Assembly: GCA_034521975.1 (NCBI GenBank)
Contig: JAXHLR010000005.1
Location: 1-64,000, forward strand
DNA from: Acidimicrobiales bacterium
GTDB lineage: Bacteria; Actinomycetota; Acidimicrobiia; Acidimicrobiales; SKKL01
Reading direction: 5' to 3'
Length of the DNA stretch: 64,000 bases
Shown here: positions 52,258 to 61,002 of the stretch, one piece after another
How positions within the stretch are numbered: the stretch's first letter is position 1
Layout: each line of letters starts with the position of its first letter
The notes under the pieces: generated by a model
Told to the model about the DNA's origin: nothing
Database searches by the model: none
The model's input: the letters and a program-made list of their open reading frames with translations, nothing else
Program-made: the position numbers and the translations under genes

Positions 52258-52871
52258 GGGCGGGCGCCCCGGACTCCGTCGAGGAGCAGGTCGACGATCT
52301 GTGCCGGTGGCATCGGGTGCTCGACCACTGCCGGGTGGGAGCAGCCCAAGGTGAGCGCCAGCAGGGCGCGGGCGGTGTCGGTGGTCGATTGGCGCAGCTC
52401 TGCGGCCACCGGAGCGAACAGCGGCTCGAGCGCGCTGACCTGACGTGCGGCGGCGTGGTTGCTGGCCGTCCTGGGGCGGGTGGGATGGCCGGCCGGGCCG
52501 ACGGCGACCAGCAGCTGCCAGATGTGGGCGATGTGGTCCTGGAGGATCCGGACCGCCTCGATCAGCCGGTCCTCGAGATCCAGTTCCGGGTCGATGGATG
52601 AGAGGCGCTCGATGGCGGGTTCAGGATCGAGAGCGGCTTCGACTGCGGCGGCGATGAGGGAGTCCTTGTCGTCGAAGACGCTGAAGACGGTGCCCTCGGC
52701 CACGCCCGCGGCCTCGGCGATCTGTCGGCTCGTGACGGCGGGGCCGTGATGACGCAGCAGCGGGATGGTGGCCGCGATGATTGCGGCCCGTCGTTCGGGT
52801 GGTGACAGTGGGGTGGCCCGGCCGGGTCGCGCCCGGGAGGCCCCTCGCCCGGTGGCGTGGGTCGGCGACAT
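52254..52871 (-). CDS. TetR-family regulator of the ABC exporter
   Basis: A 205-aa TetR regulator. The HTH (AAIIAATIPLLRHHGPAVTSRQIAEAAGVAEGTVFSVFDDKDSLI) spans about residues 29-74, after a basic N-terminal tail. It is the first gene of an operon with the two exporter genes, and a perfect 22-bp palindrome lies 18 bases upstream of its start, fitting autoregulation and induction by the exported compound. The ligand is unknown. Confidence 0.9.
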   Translation of the reverse strand: MSPTHATGRGASRARPGRATPLSPPERRAAIIAATIPLLRHHGPAVTSRQIAEAAGVAEGTVFSVFDDKDSLIAAAVEAALDPEPAIERLSSIDPELDLEDRLIEAVRILQDHIAHIWQLLVAVGPAGHPTRPRTASNHAAARQVSALEPLFAPVAAELRQSTTDTARALLALTLGCSHPAVVEHPMPPAQIVDLLLDGVRGARP

Positions 52872-52888
52872 CGGGCGAACACTAGACG

Positions 52889-52910
52889 ATTGAGTGAGCG
52901 CTCACTCAAT
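52889..52910. promoter_or_regulatory. Perfect 22-bp palindromic TetR operator
   Basis: The half-site ATTGAGTGAGC (52889-52899) is followed directly by its reverse complement (52900-52910). It carries the TGAGTGAGCG core seen in many TetR operators of actinobacteria. It lies just upstream of the TetR/exporter operon and 8 bases past the 3' end of the macrodomain gene. Confidence 0.85.
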
Positions 52911-52917
52911 CGATGGC

Positions 52918-53460
52918 TCAGGCCGTTCGGTCGACCGCCCGTTCGAGCGCAGCGGCGTGGAGGTCGACCGCGTTGCGGTCGAACAGGGTGAAGCGCACCC
53001 GCCGTACCGATCGCAGCGCCGGCGCCACCTCGACGACCGTGCCGACGGCGATGTCGGCGGCGTCGTCCATCGGGTACCCGAACGCTCCGGTGGAGATCGC
53101 GGGGAACGCCACCGAGACGAGTCCGTAGTCGTCGGCGAGCTGGAGCGCCTGGCGGTAACAGGACCTCAGCAGCTCGTCGGCTGGCTCGTCGATCCCGTAG
53201 ATCGGGCCGAGGCAGTGCAGCACGTGCGGGTTCGGGAGACCGTGGCCTCCGGTGATCACGCACTCGCCCGGCCGGATCGGCGCCAGCGGCCGGCACTCGT
53301 CGGCCAGCTCCGGACCAGCGGCCCGGTGTATCGCACCGGCAACACCCCCGCCCGGCAGCAGCTCGGCGTTGGCCGCGTTGACGACCCCGTCGAAGCCGAC
53401 CTGATCGGCGATGTCTCCCTCGACCACCTCGATGGTGACCTCGCCCACGCTGCGCTCCAT
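52918..53460 (-). CDS. Macrodomain protein (ADP-ribose-binding)
   Basis: A 180-aa protein equal to a single macrodomain. VEGDIADQVGFDGVVNAANAELLPGGGVAGAIHRAAG holds the adenine Asp and the N-A-A-N plus G-G-G-V-A ribose loop; CVITGGHGLPNPHVLHCLGPIYG and VAFPAISTGAFGYPMDDAADIAV complete the phosphate loop. Such proteins hydrolyse O-acetyl-ADP-ribose or remove ADP-ribose from proteins. It is divergent from PPDK; no partner ADP-ribosyltransferase is in the window. Confidence 0.94.
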   Translation of the reverse strand: MERSVGEVTIEVVEGDIADQVGFDGVVNAANAELLPGGGVAGAIHRAAGPELADECRPLAPIRPGECVITGGHGLPNPHVLHCLGPIYGIDEPADELLRSCYRQALQLADDYGLVSVAFPAISTGAFGYPMDDAADIAVGTVVEVAPALRSVRRVRFTLFDRNAVDLHAAALERAVDRTA

Positions 53461-53535
53461 GGTGATGCACCTCCTCGCGACGCCTCGTGCTCCTGTATAC
53501 CGATCTGTCGGTGGGTTGGCCTACTCGGTAGCCTC

Positions 53536-53575
53536 CGATCATCAGTCCGAAAGGGCGATCATCAGTCCGAAAGGG
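53536..53575 (+). repeat. Perfect 20-bp tandem duplication before the PPDK ribosome binding site
   Basis: A 20-base unit (53536-53555) beginning CGATCATCAG and ending GAAAGGG is repeated exactly at 53556-53575. The end of the second copy merges into the AAAGGGGAGGA ribosome binding site of ppdK. A recent slippage or a regulatory tandem are both possible. Confidence 0.9.
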
Positions 53576-53586
53576 GAGGAACCCCG

Positions 53587-56265
53587 TTGCGCTACGTCTA
53601 CTCCTTCGACCACGAGCACGTTCGGCCACCGATGGAGCTGAAGGACCTGCTCGGCGGCAAGGGCGCCAACCTCGCCGAGATGGTGTCGGTGTTGTCCCTC
53701 CCGGTTCCGACCGGGTTCACCATCAGCACCGACGCCTGCCGCCACTACCTCCGAGCCCACTCCTGGCCCGATGAGCTGGCGGGTGAGGTCGATGACGCCA
53801 TCGCCCAGCTCGAAGCGCAGGCCGGCCGTCGTCTCGGCGATCCCGACGACCCGCTGCTGGTGTCGGTTCGGTCGGGGTCCAAGTTCTCGATGCCGGGGAT
53901 GATGGACACCGTGCTCGACCTGGGGCTCAACGACCGATCGGTCGAAGGACTCGCTCAGGTCACCGGTGACGACCGGTTCGCGCTCGATTCCTACCGGCGG
54001 TTCATCCAGATGTTCGGCAAGGTCGTGCTCGGAGTCGCGTCGGCCGCGCTCGACGAGCCCATGGAACGGGCCCGGGTCGCTGCGGGGGTCGAACACGATG
54101 CCGCCATCCCGGTCGAGCAGCTCAAACAGGTGATCGACCAGCTCCGCCAGGCGATCGTCGACCACACTGGTGACCCCTTCCCCCAAGACCCCCGCGACCA
54201 GCTCCATCTGGCGATCGACGCGGTGTTCGGGTCGTGGAACTCGCCGCGGGCCCGCGCCTACCGCAACCGCGAGCACATTGACCACGACCTCGGCACCGCC
54301 GTCAACGTCCAGATGATGGTCTTCGGCAACCGTGACGAGCGGTCGGCCACCGGTGTGGGGTTCACCCGCGACCCTGCCACCGGGGCCAGCGGACTCTATG
54401 GCGACTTCCTCCTCCAGGCCCAGGGCGAGGACGTCGTGGCCGGCAGTCACCGGACCCAACCCCTGGCCGAGATGGACGACGTGTTCCCCGACATCCACGG
54501 CGAGTTCGTCGCCATCTTCTCGCGCCTCGAGGCCCACTACCGCGACATGCTCGACATCGAGTTCACCATCGAGCAGGGCAAGCTGTGGATCCTGCAGACG
54601 CGGGTGGGCAAGCGCACCGGCGCGGCAGCACTACGCCTGGCCGTAGCGATGACCGACGACCCCATCATCGCCCTCACCCGGGAAGAGGCGGTGCAACGCA
54701 TCACCGCCGACCACCTCGACCAGGTGCTGCACCCCCAGTTCGACAAGTCGCACGCCCACGAGGTGCTCGTCACCGGCATGGGTGCGTCGCCGGGAGCAGC
54801 GGTCGGCAAGGTGTACTTCACCGCCGACGACGCCGTCGCCGCCCGCGAGCGCGACGAAGAGGTCATCCTCGTCCGGGTCGAGACCTCGCCCGACGACGTT
54901 CACGGCATGCAGGCCGCCGAGGGCATCCTCACCTCCCGCGGTGGTCTCGTCAGCCACGCCGCGGTCGTCGCCCGGGGATGGGGCAAGCCGGCGGTGGTCG
55001 GCGCCGACTCGATCAAGGTCGGCGACGGGTCCTTCACCGTCGGTTCCACGACCGTGAACCAGGGCGATGTGATCTCCATCGACGGCACCACCGGTGAGGT
55101 GGCGGTGGGAGCGGTCCCGTTGACCGCGTCGGTGGTCCCCGACGAGCTCACCACCGTCCTCGGGTGGGCCGACGCGATCCGTGGCTCGCAGATGACGGTC
55201 CGGGCCAACGCCGACACGGCTCCCGACGCCGCCCAGGCACGTGCCTACGGCGCCGAAGGGATCGGGCTGTGCCGCACCGAGCACATGTTCCTCGGCGACC
55301 GGCTCCCGGTGGTGCAACGCATGATCCTGGCCTCGACCCCCGACACCGAGCAGGAGGCGCTCGACGAGCTGCTCGAGGTCCAGCGAGCCGACTTCGTCGA
55401 GGTGCTCGAGGCGATGGACGGGTTGCCCGTGACCGTCCGGCTGCTCGATCCGCCGCTGCACGAGTTCCTCCCCGACTACGACATCTTGTTGCGCGCCCAC
55501 GCCCGCGACGAGCTCGACGCCGACGACCTGGCGCTGTTCGCCGCAGCGGGGGTCTGGCGGGAGTCCAACCCGATGCTCGGTGTCCGCGGCGTGCGGCTGG
55601 GGGTCATCAAGGCCGGTCTGTACAAGATGCAGGTTCGTGCCCTGCTGGAGGCGGCGGCCCAGCGGGCCGACGCCGGGGGAACCCCCATCATCGAGATCAT
55701 GATCCCGCTGGTGGTCACCCTGGCCGAGGTGGCGTTGGTTCGCCGCTGGATCGAGGAGGAGGTCGAGGATGCCCAGGCACGATCCCCACGGCTGGTCGAG
55801 GTGTCGATCGGCACCATGATCGAGACGCCGCGGGCGGCCATCCGGGCAGACGACATCGCCGAGGCCGCCGACTTCTTCTCCTTCGGCACCAACGACCTCA
55901 CCCAGATGACCTTCGGGTTCAGCCGGGACGACATCGAAGCCCGGGTCCTGCCCCGGTACCTCAGCGAAGGGCTGTTGCCCCGAGACCCGTTCGAGACGAT
56001 CGACGTCCGCGGCGTCGGTGAACTGGTCGCCACCGGTACCGAGCGCGGTCGGTCGGTGACCCCGGGGCTGAAGATCGGTGTGTGCGGCGAGCACGGCGGA
56101 GATCCCGAGTCGATCTCCTTCTTCCACAGCATCGGCATCGACTACGTGTCATGCTCACCGTTCCGTGTGCCCACGGCCCGTCTCGCCATCGCCCAGGCCA
56201 TTCTCGCTGCCCGGCCCGCCGACCGAGCCTCCCGATCCGATGAGAACCCGACGCTGACCACCTGA
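53587..56265 (+). CDS. ppdK: Pyruvate, phosphate dikinase
   Basis: An 892-aa enzyme interconverting pyruvate plus ATP plus Pi with PEP, AMP and PPi. The N-terminal ATP-grasp part starts DLLGGKGANLAEMVSVLSLPVPTGFTIST; SGSKFSMPGMMDTVLDLGLND follows. The phospho-His lies in TSRGGLVSHAAVVARGWGKPAVVGA, and the C-terminal TIM barrel ends with GVCGEHGGDPESISFFHSIGIDYVSCSP. A TTG start at 53587 sits 6 bases after a strong ribosome binding site (GGGGAGGA); there is no better start. Together with PFOR it suggests PPi-linked pyruvate metabolism. Confidence 0.95.
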   Translation: MRYVYSFDHEHVRPPMELKDLLGGKGANLAEMVSVLSLPVPTGFTISTDACRHYLRAHSWPDELAGEVDDAIAQLEAQAGRRLGDPDDPLLVSVRSGSKFSMPGMMDTVLDLGLNDRSVEGLAQVTGDDRFALDSYRRFIQMFGKVVLGVASAALDEPMERARVAAGVEHDAAIPVEQLKQVIDQLRQAIVDHTGDPFPQDPRDQLHLAIDAVFGSWNSPRARAYRNREHIDHDLGTAVNVQMMVFGNRDERSATGVGFTRDPATGASGLYGDFLLQAQGEDVVAGSHRTQPLAEMDDVFPDIHGEFVAIFSRLEAHYRDMLDIEFTIEQGKLWILQTRVGKRTGAAALRLAVAMTDDPIIALTREEAVQRITADHLDQVLHPQFDKSHAHEVLVTGMGASPGAAVGKVYFTADDAVAARERDEEVILVRVETSPDDVHGMQAAEGILTSRGGLVSHAAVVARGWGKPAVVGADSIKVGDGSFTVGSTTVNQGDVISIDGTTGEVAVGAVPLTASVVPDELTTVLGWADAIRGSQMTVRANADTAPDAAQARAYGAEGIGLCRTEHMFLGDRLPVVQRMILASTPDTEQEALDELLEVQRADFVEVLEAMDGLPVTVRLLDPPLHEFLPDYDILLRAHARDELDADDLALFAAAGVWRESNPMLGVRGVRLGVIKAGLYKMQVRALLEAAAQRADAGGTPIIEIMIPLVVTLAEVALVRRWIEEEVEDAQARSPRLVEVSIGTMIETPRAAIRADDIAEAADFFSFGTNDLTQMTFGFSRDDIEARVLPRYLSEGLLPRDPFETIDVRGVGELVATGTERGRSVTPGLKIGVCGEHGGDPESISFFHSIGIDYVSCSPFRVPTARLAIAQAILAARPADRASRSDENPTLTT

Positions 56266-56290
56266 CCCCCCGGACCACCTGGAGCGCACC

Positions 56291-57106
56291 ATGGCCGACG
56301 ACGAGCTGTCCGACTTCGAGCACACGAGCTTCGCTCCCGTCGATGGGAAGGAGCGCGCGATCTTCCGGAAGGGCGACGGCCCCGCGGTCATCGTGATCGC
56401 GGAGCTGCCGGGCATCACCCCCAACGTCGCCGACTTCGCCCGACGCGTGGCCGACCTCGGCTGCACCGCGGTGATGCCCCACCTGTTCGGCATCCCGGGG
56501 CGCGATCCCAACGCCGGTCGCATCGCGCCGTTGACCTACGCCATGTCATCGCTGGTCCCGGCCTGTGTCAGCCGCGAGTTCACCACCTGGGCAACCGGGC
56601 GAACCTCGCCGGTCGTCGAGTGGCTGCGTGCCCTCGCCTCCCAGGAGCACCAACGCTGCGGGGGACCGGGCGTGGGTGCGGTCGGCATGTGCTTCACCGG
56701 TGGCTTCGCCCTGGCGATGGCCACCGACCCCGTCCTCGTCGCTCCCGTGATGAGCCAGCCGTCGATGCCGATCGCCGTTCGATCCAAGCAGCGCAGGTCC
56801 ATCGACTGCTCGCCCGCCGACCTCGACCTGGTCGCGCAGCGCTGCGCGACCGAGGGTCTCGAGGTCTTGGGCTTGAGGTTCCGGGGCGACCGGTTGGTGC
56901 CCCCCGAACGGTTCGAGTTGCTGCGTCAGCAGCTCGGCGACGCCTTCGTCGCCATCGAGCTCGACGCCGAGTCGGCCAACCCCGACGCGAGGATGAAGCC
57001 GCATTCGGTGCTGACCGAGCATCTCATCGACGTTCCTGGCGAGCCCACACGCGCCGCGCTCGACCGGGTCCTCGAGCATCTCCGCTCCCGGCTGCTGGAC
57101 CAGTAG
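56291..57106 (+). CDS. Dienelactone hydrolase-family protein
   Basis: A 271-aa alpha/beta-hydrolase. The Cys nucleophile lies in GAVGMCFTGGFAL, the Glu in VIAELPGITPN (the DLH Glu36 position), the Asp in FRGDRLVPPERF and the His in MKPHSVLTEH, a complete Cys-Asp-His triad. Members hydrolyse dienelactone in chlorocatechol pathways or related esters; no pathway partners are adjacent. A GGAGCG ribosome binding site precedes the ATG. It lies 25 bases after ppdK, so co-transcription is possible. Confidence 0.88.
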   Translation: MADDELSDFEHTSFAPVDGKERAIFRKGDGPAVIVIAELPGITPNVADFARRVADLGCTAVMPHLFGIPGRDPNAGRIAPLTYAMSSLVPACVSREFTTWATGRTSPVVEWLRALASQEHQRCGGPGVGAVGMCFTGGFALAMATDPVLVAPVMSQPSMPIAVRSKQRRSIDCSPADLDLVAQRCATEGLEVLGLRFRGDRLVPPERFELLRQQLGDAFVAIELDAESANPDARMKPHSVLTEHLIDVPGEPTRAALDRVLEHLRSRLLDQ

Positions 57107-57122
57107 CGGCCATGGCCGGGCG

Positions 57123-58619
57123 TCAGGCAGGAGCGGGCACGAACACCTCGAAGTCGCCGAGGTAGCGGAGGTCCTTGTCCTGGGTGTACTCGGCCAGGTT
57201 GCCGGGGAACAGCGTCCAGATCCGGCCGTCGGGCGCCTGGTACCAGCTGGCGCACGAGCCCGACCACACCGTCGGCTCGAAGCGCGCCTGCAGGGCTTCG
57301 CAGTGGGCCAGCGTCGGTTCGCGCTTGGCCTCGACGAGCACCCCGGGCCCGTTGCGGACGAGCAGCTCGGTCACGAACCGCGAGTCGACCTCGATGGTGG
57401 CCACGCTCGGGAGGTAGCCGCTGGCCGAGTTGGGTCCGTCGATGAGGAAGAAGTTCGGGAACCCGGGGACGGCGACGCCCTTGTAGGAGATCAGGTCGTC
57501 GGCCCACACCTCGGACAGGTTGATCCCACCGGGACCGGTGACCGGTGGGGTCCGCCAGCCGCCCTCGGGATCGAACCCGGTCGCGCACACCACGATGTCG
57601 GCGTCGACGGAGACCTCGCGTCCCTGTTCGGTGGCGACCACCCCCGTGGGGGTGAGTCCGGTGGCCGGACCGTCCACCAGCTCGACGTGGTCCAGAGCCA
57701 GGGCCTGGAACCAGTTGTCGGAGATGAGGATACGCTTGCATCCGAGCTCGTAGTCGGGGGTGAGCTTGGCCGCCAGGTCGGGGTCGTCGATCACGCTGCG
57801 CATGTAGCCGAGCGCGAGCTCGGCCGCGCCGGCGTTGAGTGGGGACCCGGACTCGAACAACGGGTAGAGCGACGCTTCGCGCTCGTCGGCCATGGTGGCC
57901 CGGAAGCGATCGAAGTCGTCGGGCGAGGCACAGAACGCGGCGATCTCCTCCGCGGTGAACTCCCGATCGTTGCGGGGCAGCACGTAGCTTGGGGTTCGCT
58001 GGAACACGGTGACCCGCTCCGCCGTGGCGGCCAGCTCCGGCACGACCTGGATCGCGCTGGCGGCCGAGCCGATCACCGCGACCCGCTTGCCGGAGATGTC
58101 GACCTCGTGGTCCCAGCGAGCGGTGTGCATCAGCTGCCCGCCGAAGGACTCGAGTCCGGCGACGTCGGGCCAGTTCGGATGGTGGAGCACCCCGGTGGCC
58201 TTGACCACGACCTCGGAGGTGATCGTCGACCCGTCGGCCAGCTCGGTGTGCCAGCGGGATCGGTCGTCGTCGAAGGTGTGGCCGGTCACCCGGCGACCGA
58301 AGTGGAGGTGCTCGTCGAGACCGAACTCGGACGCGCACCGCTCGAGGTAGGCGAGGATCTCGGTCTGCGGGGAGTAGGCCCGGCTCCACTCGGGGTTTCC
58401 TCGGAACGAGTAGCAGTACACGTGGCTGGGAACGTCGCAGGCCGCCCCTGGATAGGTGTTGTGACGCCACGTGCCGCCCACGCCGTCGGACATCTCCACG
58501 ATCACGAACTCGTCGATGCCCGCGTCGAGCAGGTCGTGTCCCACACAGATCCCCGCGAAGCCCGCACCCACGACCAGCACCCGCGTCTCGATGTCCCCCC
58601 GGATCTCCATCCCTGCCAC
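57123..58619 (-). CDS. Baeyer-Villiger-type flavin monooxygenase
   Basis: A 498-aa class B monooxygenase. The FAD Rossmann motif is VLVVGAGFAGICVGHDLLDAG; the BVMO fingerprint F-x-G-x3-H-x3-W appears as FGGQLMHTARWD; the NADPH motif is VAVIGSAASAIQVVPELA; and VVCATGFDPEGG closes the FAD domain. YPGAACDVPSHVYCYSF contains the usual substrate-domain start. It oxidises ketones to esters or sulfides to sulfoxides; the substrate is open. It lies 19 bases from the secreted DUF4214 gene on the same strand. Confidence 0.92.
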   Translation of the reverse strand: MAGMEIRGDIETRVLVVGAGFAGICVGHDLLDAGIDEFVIVEMSDGVGGTWRHNTYPGAACDVPSHVYCYSFRGNPEWSRAYSPQTEILAYLERCASEFGLDEHLHFGRRVTGHTFDDDRSRWHTELADGSTITSEVVVKATGVLHHPNWPDVAGLESFGGQLMHTARWDHEVDISGKRVAVIGSAASAIQVVPELAATAERVTVFQRTPSYVLPRNDREFTAEEIAAFCASPDDFDRFRATMADEREASLYPLFESGSPLNAGAAELALGYMRSVIDDPDLAAKLTPDYELGCKRILISDNWFQALALDHVELVDGPATGLTPTGVVATEQGREVSVDADIVVCATGFDPEGGWRTPPVTGPGGINLSEVWADDLISYKGVAVPGFPNFFLIDGPNSASGYLPSVATIEVDSRFVTELLVRNGPGVLVEAKREPTLAHCEALQARFEPTVWSGSCASWYQAPDGRIWTLFPGNLAEYTQDKDLRYLGDFEVFVPAPA

Positions 58620-58638
58620 CCTAGGACGACTGCCGGCG

Positions 58639-60453
58639 TCACTGGTACGAGACGAACCCCGGAGGTGGGTCGAGCCCCATGAGCTCTGCCGGGGTCATGA
58701 CCCTGGTGTCCTGGCGGTAGAAGAGCTTCATGCCCCGCTCGAAGCGGTCGGGGAGGAGTGTGTGATAGTCGCCCAGCTTGGATTCCGGCGAGCCGAAGCC
58801 GTCGGCGTGGAAGACGATCGCCACCCCCTCGCGGTCGACGACCTGGTCGGCGTTGGTGACCATGCCCGGTGTGAAGCGGTGGACGACCAGCAGCTTCTCG
58901 GGCAGGTCGTGGGTGGCGACGAGCTCGGCCAGGTAGGCCGACACCTGGTTGATCTCGGCCGCGTCGATGGTGCCGATGAGCCCGCCACCAGGCTCCTGAC
59001 CAGGTCCGGCCGACCACTCGGGATCGAGCGCGAGCCCGACGTCGGGCTGGACGAGGAACGGCTCGTAGTGGCGGGCATGGTCGATGAACCGTGCCCGTCC
59101 AGGCTGGAGATCGAGCACGAGCATCCCCTCGAGAGCGCGCACCGCGTCGAGGTACGGCTCGATCTCTGCGAAGGGCGTGTGGGAGGTGTAGTCGCCGGTG
59201 GAGGTCGGCGTGGAGTGGGCGATGCTGCCGATCAGCTCGAAGACCGGGAGCACGGTGCGGTCGCTGAGCTCGGTGTAGGGCCGGACCTGTTCGAGGAGAC
59301 GCTGACCCGCCTCTGCAGGAGTACCTTCACCCAGCACCCCCAGGACCGGAGTGGCTGTCCCTCCGTAGAACGCGACGAGCAGGTGATCCGGGAACAGCTC
59401 GGTGCCGCCTCTGGGGAGTTGGCCGTCGGTGCGGCCCGGCCTCGGACCACGGCGGAGAGAGAATGTGTAGTCGGCCCGTGCCACGGTGTCGCCGTCGTAG
59501 CCGAACGCGGTCACGACCACGTCGGCCTGCCCACCGAGCGGGACCCACACCGGTGTCTCGGTGGCGGTGAACCGCAGCGTCGTCCCGTCGGCGTCGATCG
59601 TGCCGGCGACCCGGCGACCGTCGACGGTCACGATGATCGTCGACGCCTCGACCACAACAGGGCTGTCGGTGTCGAAGACGACGGTGTCGAGATGGGTGAT
59701 CTCCCGTCCAGGGGCGGGCGACGCCGACTGCACCCCGAGGTCGGAGAGCCCGAACGCCTCGGGCGAGGTGAGCACGGCGCGTGCGACGCTGGTCCGCTCG
59801 GCGCCGGCGGCCACCTGTGCGCTCCAATGGGTGAGCCCCGCGGGGTCGGGGTCCCGGGCGAGGATGTCGCGATACAACGCTCGGACGTACCCTTCGGGCG
59901 TACCGCCGCCCTGTGCGGAGAAGTACTCCGACGAGGCGGTGAGACCGGTCCAGAGGTCGGTGACCGCCCGGGAACGACCCAACCGCGCGGCCCACCAGCT
60001 GTGGCCGGCGGGCTCGGGCGATCGATGGAGGAAGCGCTCGTAGGCCCGGGTGACGAGGTGGCGGTGGTGCTCGGTCGAGGTTCCGAAGGACTCCAGCACC
60101 GCCCTCGGCGCGACGCCGTCGTCGAATCGCGAGAGCCAGTAGCGCCGCCCGGCGATGTCGGGCTCGCGCCCGAGCAATCCCTGGTAGGCCGCGTTGAGGA
60201 AGCCCTCGTGGTCGCCGAGGGTGGCGGGGACCGGTGTGGTGGCGCGCTCGGCCGGTCGCCGGTGACTGGTTGGCACCAACTCGGCCGCTGCGTCCGGCGA
60301 GCCCGGCGCGTCGGACCGGGTCGTCTCCGGCGACGTGTCGCCGGTGAGCAGACCCGCTCCCGAGAAGACGATGCCCGCGACGAGCAGGCATGAGAGCACG
60401 GCCGTGGCCGTCCACGCCCGGGCTCTGGATCGTGTCCTGCGTTGGTCGTTCAC
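58639..60453 (-). CDS. Secreted DUF4214 multi-domain protein with novel C-terminal domain
   Basis: A 604-aa exported or anchored protein. A membrane segment near residues 14-37 (AWTATAVLSCLLVAGIVFSGAGLL) is followed by three DUF4214-like repeats of about 55-75 residues (GLLGREPDIAGRRYWLSRF, FLHRSPEPAGHSWWAARLG, ILARDPDPAGLTHWSAQV). Then comes a beta-rich Ig-like part (TLRFTATETPVWVPLGGQAD). The last 240 residues (DHLLVAFYGGTA, LPVFELIGSIAH, LEGMLVLDLQPGRARF, DVGLALDPEWSAGPG, KLLVVHRFTPGMV) suggest a TIM-barrel-like domain that I cannot place. A cell-surface or glycan-binding role is plausible. Confidence 0.75.
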   Translation of the reverse strand: MNDQRRTRSRARAWTATAVLSCLLVAGIVFSGAGLLTGDTSPETTRSDAPGSPDAAAELVPTSHRRPAERATTPVPATLGDHEGFLNAAYQGLLGREPDIAGRRYWLSRFDDGVAPRAVLESFGTSTEHHRHLVTRAYERFLHRSPEPAGHSWWAARLGRSRAVTDLWTGLTASSEYFSAQGGGTPEGYVRALYRDILARDPDPAGLTHWSAQVAAGAERTSVARAVLTSPEAFGLSDLGVQSASPAPGREITHLDTVVFDTDSPVVVEASTIIVTVDGRRVAGTIDADGTTLRFTATETPVWVPLGGQADVVVTAFGYDGDTVARADYTFSLRRGPRPGRTDGQLPRGGTELFPDHLLVAFYGGTATPVLGVLGEGTPAEAGQRLLEQVRPYTELSDRTVLPVFELIGSIAHSTPTSTGDYTSHTPFAEIEPYLDAVRALEGMLVLDLQPGRARFIDHARHYEPFLVQPDVGLALDPEWSAGPGQEPGGGLIGTIDAAEINQVSAYLAELVATHDLPEKLLVVHRFTPGMVTNADQVVDREGVAIVFHADGFGSPESKLGDYHTLLPDRFERGMKLFYRQDTRVMTPAELMGLDPPPGFVSYQ

Positions 60454-60572
60454 CAGCGTCGGTCCTCGGTCGTCGTGTCGGCAGTCGTGCCCCAGCGGTG
60501 GTCGGTCATCGCAACCGTCGCGACCACGACCGAGGCCGTTTGGCCGGGTGTACGCAAGGGTAGAGGACCGCC

Positions 60573-60971
60573 ATGTCGATCGATCAGCCCACCCACAAAG
60601 AGGTGCTCGACGCCACGGCTGAGACCGAGCGCACCATGGAGCCCCAGACCGTGGCCGTCAACGTCTATGAGTCCAGCACCACTCTGGTCGTGCTGGCGCC
60701 GATGCCTGCGGTGCAGCCCCAGGACGTGACCGTCGAGCTACGTCCCGGACAGCTGCGGTTCTGGGCCCATGTTCGCAGCGCCGGTCCTCGCCAGTTCCTG
60801 ATCCACGAGTGGGAGTACGGCGGGTTCGAGCGCGAGCTCGAGCTGCCCGACGGCTATGGGGGACAGCTGGAGGCCACGCTGGCCAACGGCCAGCTGGCGA
60901 TCCGGGTGCATCAGGGTTCCACCACCGAACCGATCACGGTGCACCCGGAGGACCCCACCCACGCCCGCTGA
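60573..60971 (+). CDS. Hsp20/alpha-crystallin-like protein
   Basis: A 132-aa protein with an alpha-crystallin-type beta-sandwich at about residues 25-118: TVAVNVYESSTTLVVLAPMPAVQPQDVTVELRPGQLRFWAHV, then FLIHEWEYGGFERELELPDGYGGQLEATLANGQLAIRV, where the last A-x-x-x-N-G-x-L-x-I-x-V matches the conserved Hsp20 end motif. It acts as an ATP-independent holdase. The short C-terminal tail lacks a clear I-x-I/V motif. GTAGAGGA precedes the ATG, which is divergent from the DUF4214 gene. Confidence 0.85.
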   Translation: MSIDQPTHKEVLDATAETERTMEPQTVAVNVYESSTTLVVLAPMPAVQPQDVTVELRPGQLRFWAHVRSAGPRQFLIHEWEYGGFERELELPDGYGGQLEATLANGQLAIRVHQGSTTEPITVHPEDPTHAR

Positions 60972-61002
60972 CCGGCCGACGTCGCCGCCCGACGGGTGCG
61001 GT

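Noticed and set aside
48863-52443. Long plus-strand frames opposite the ABC exporter genes
   Set aside because: Asp/Glu/Gly/His-rich repetitive translation typical of antisense frames; the minus strand encodes clear ABC motifs.
52889-52910. Palindrome read as a terminator for the macrodomain gene
   Set aside because: It is upstream of the TetR start, has an operator-like TGAGTGAGCG core and no T-run, so an operator is the better reading.
53536-53575. CRISPR-like or transposon target duplication
   Set aside because: Only two abutting copies, no spacers, no cas genes, no transposase.
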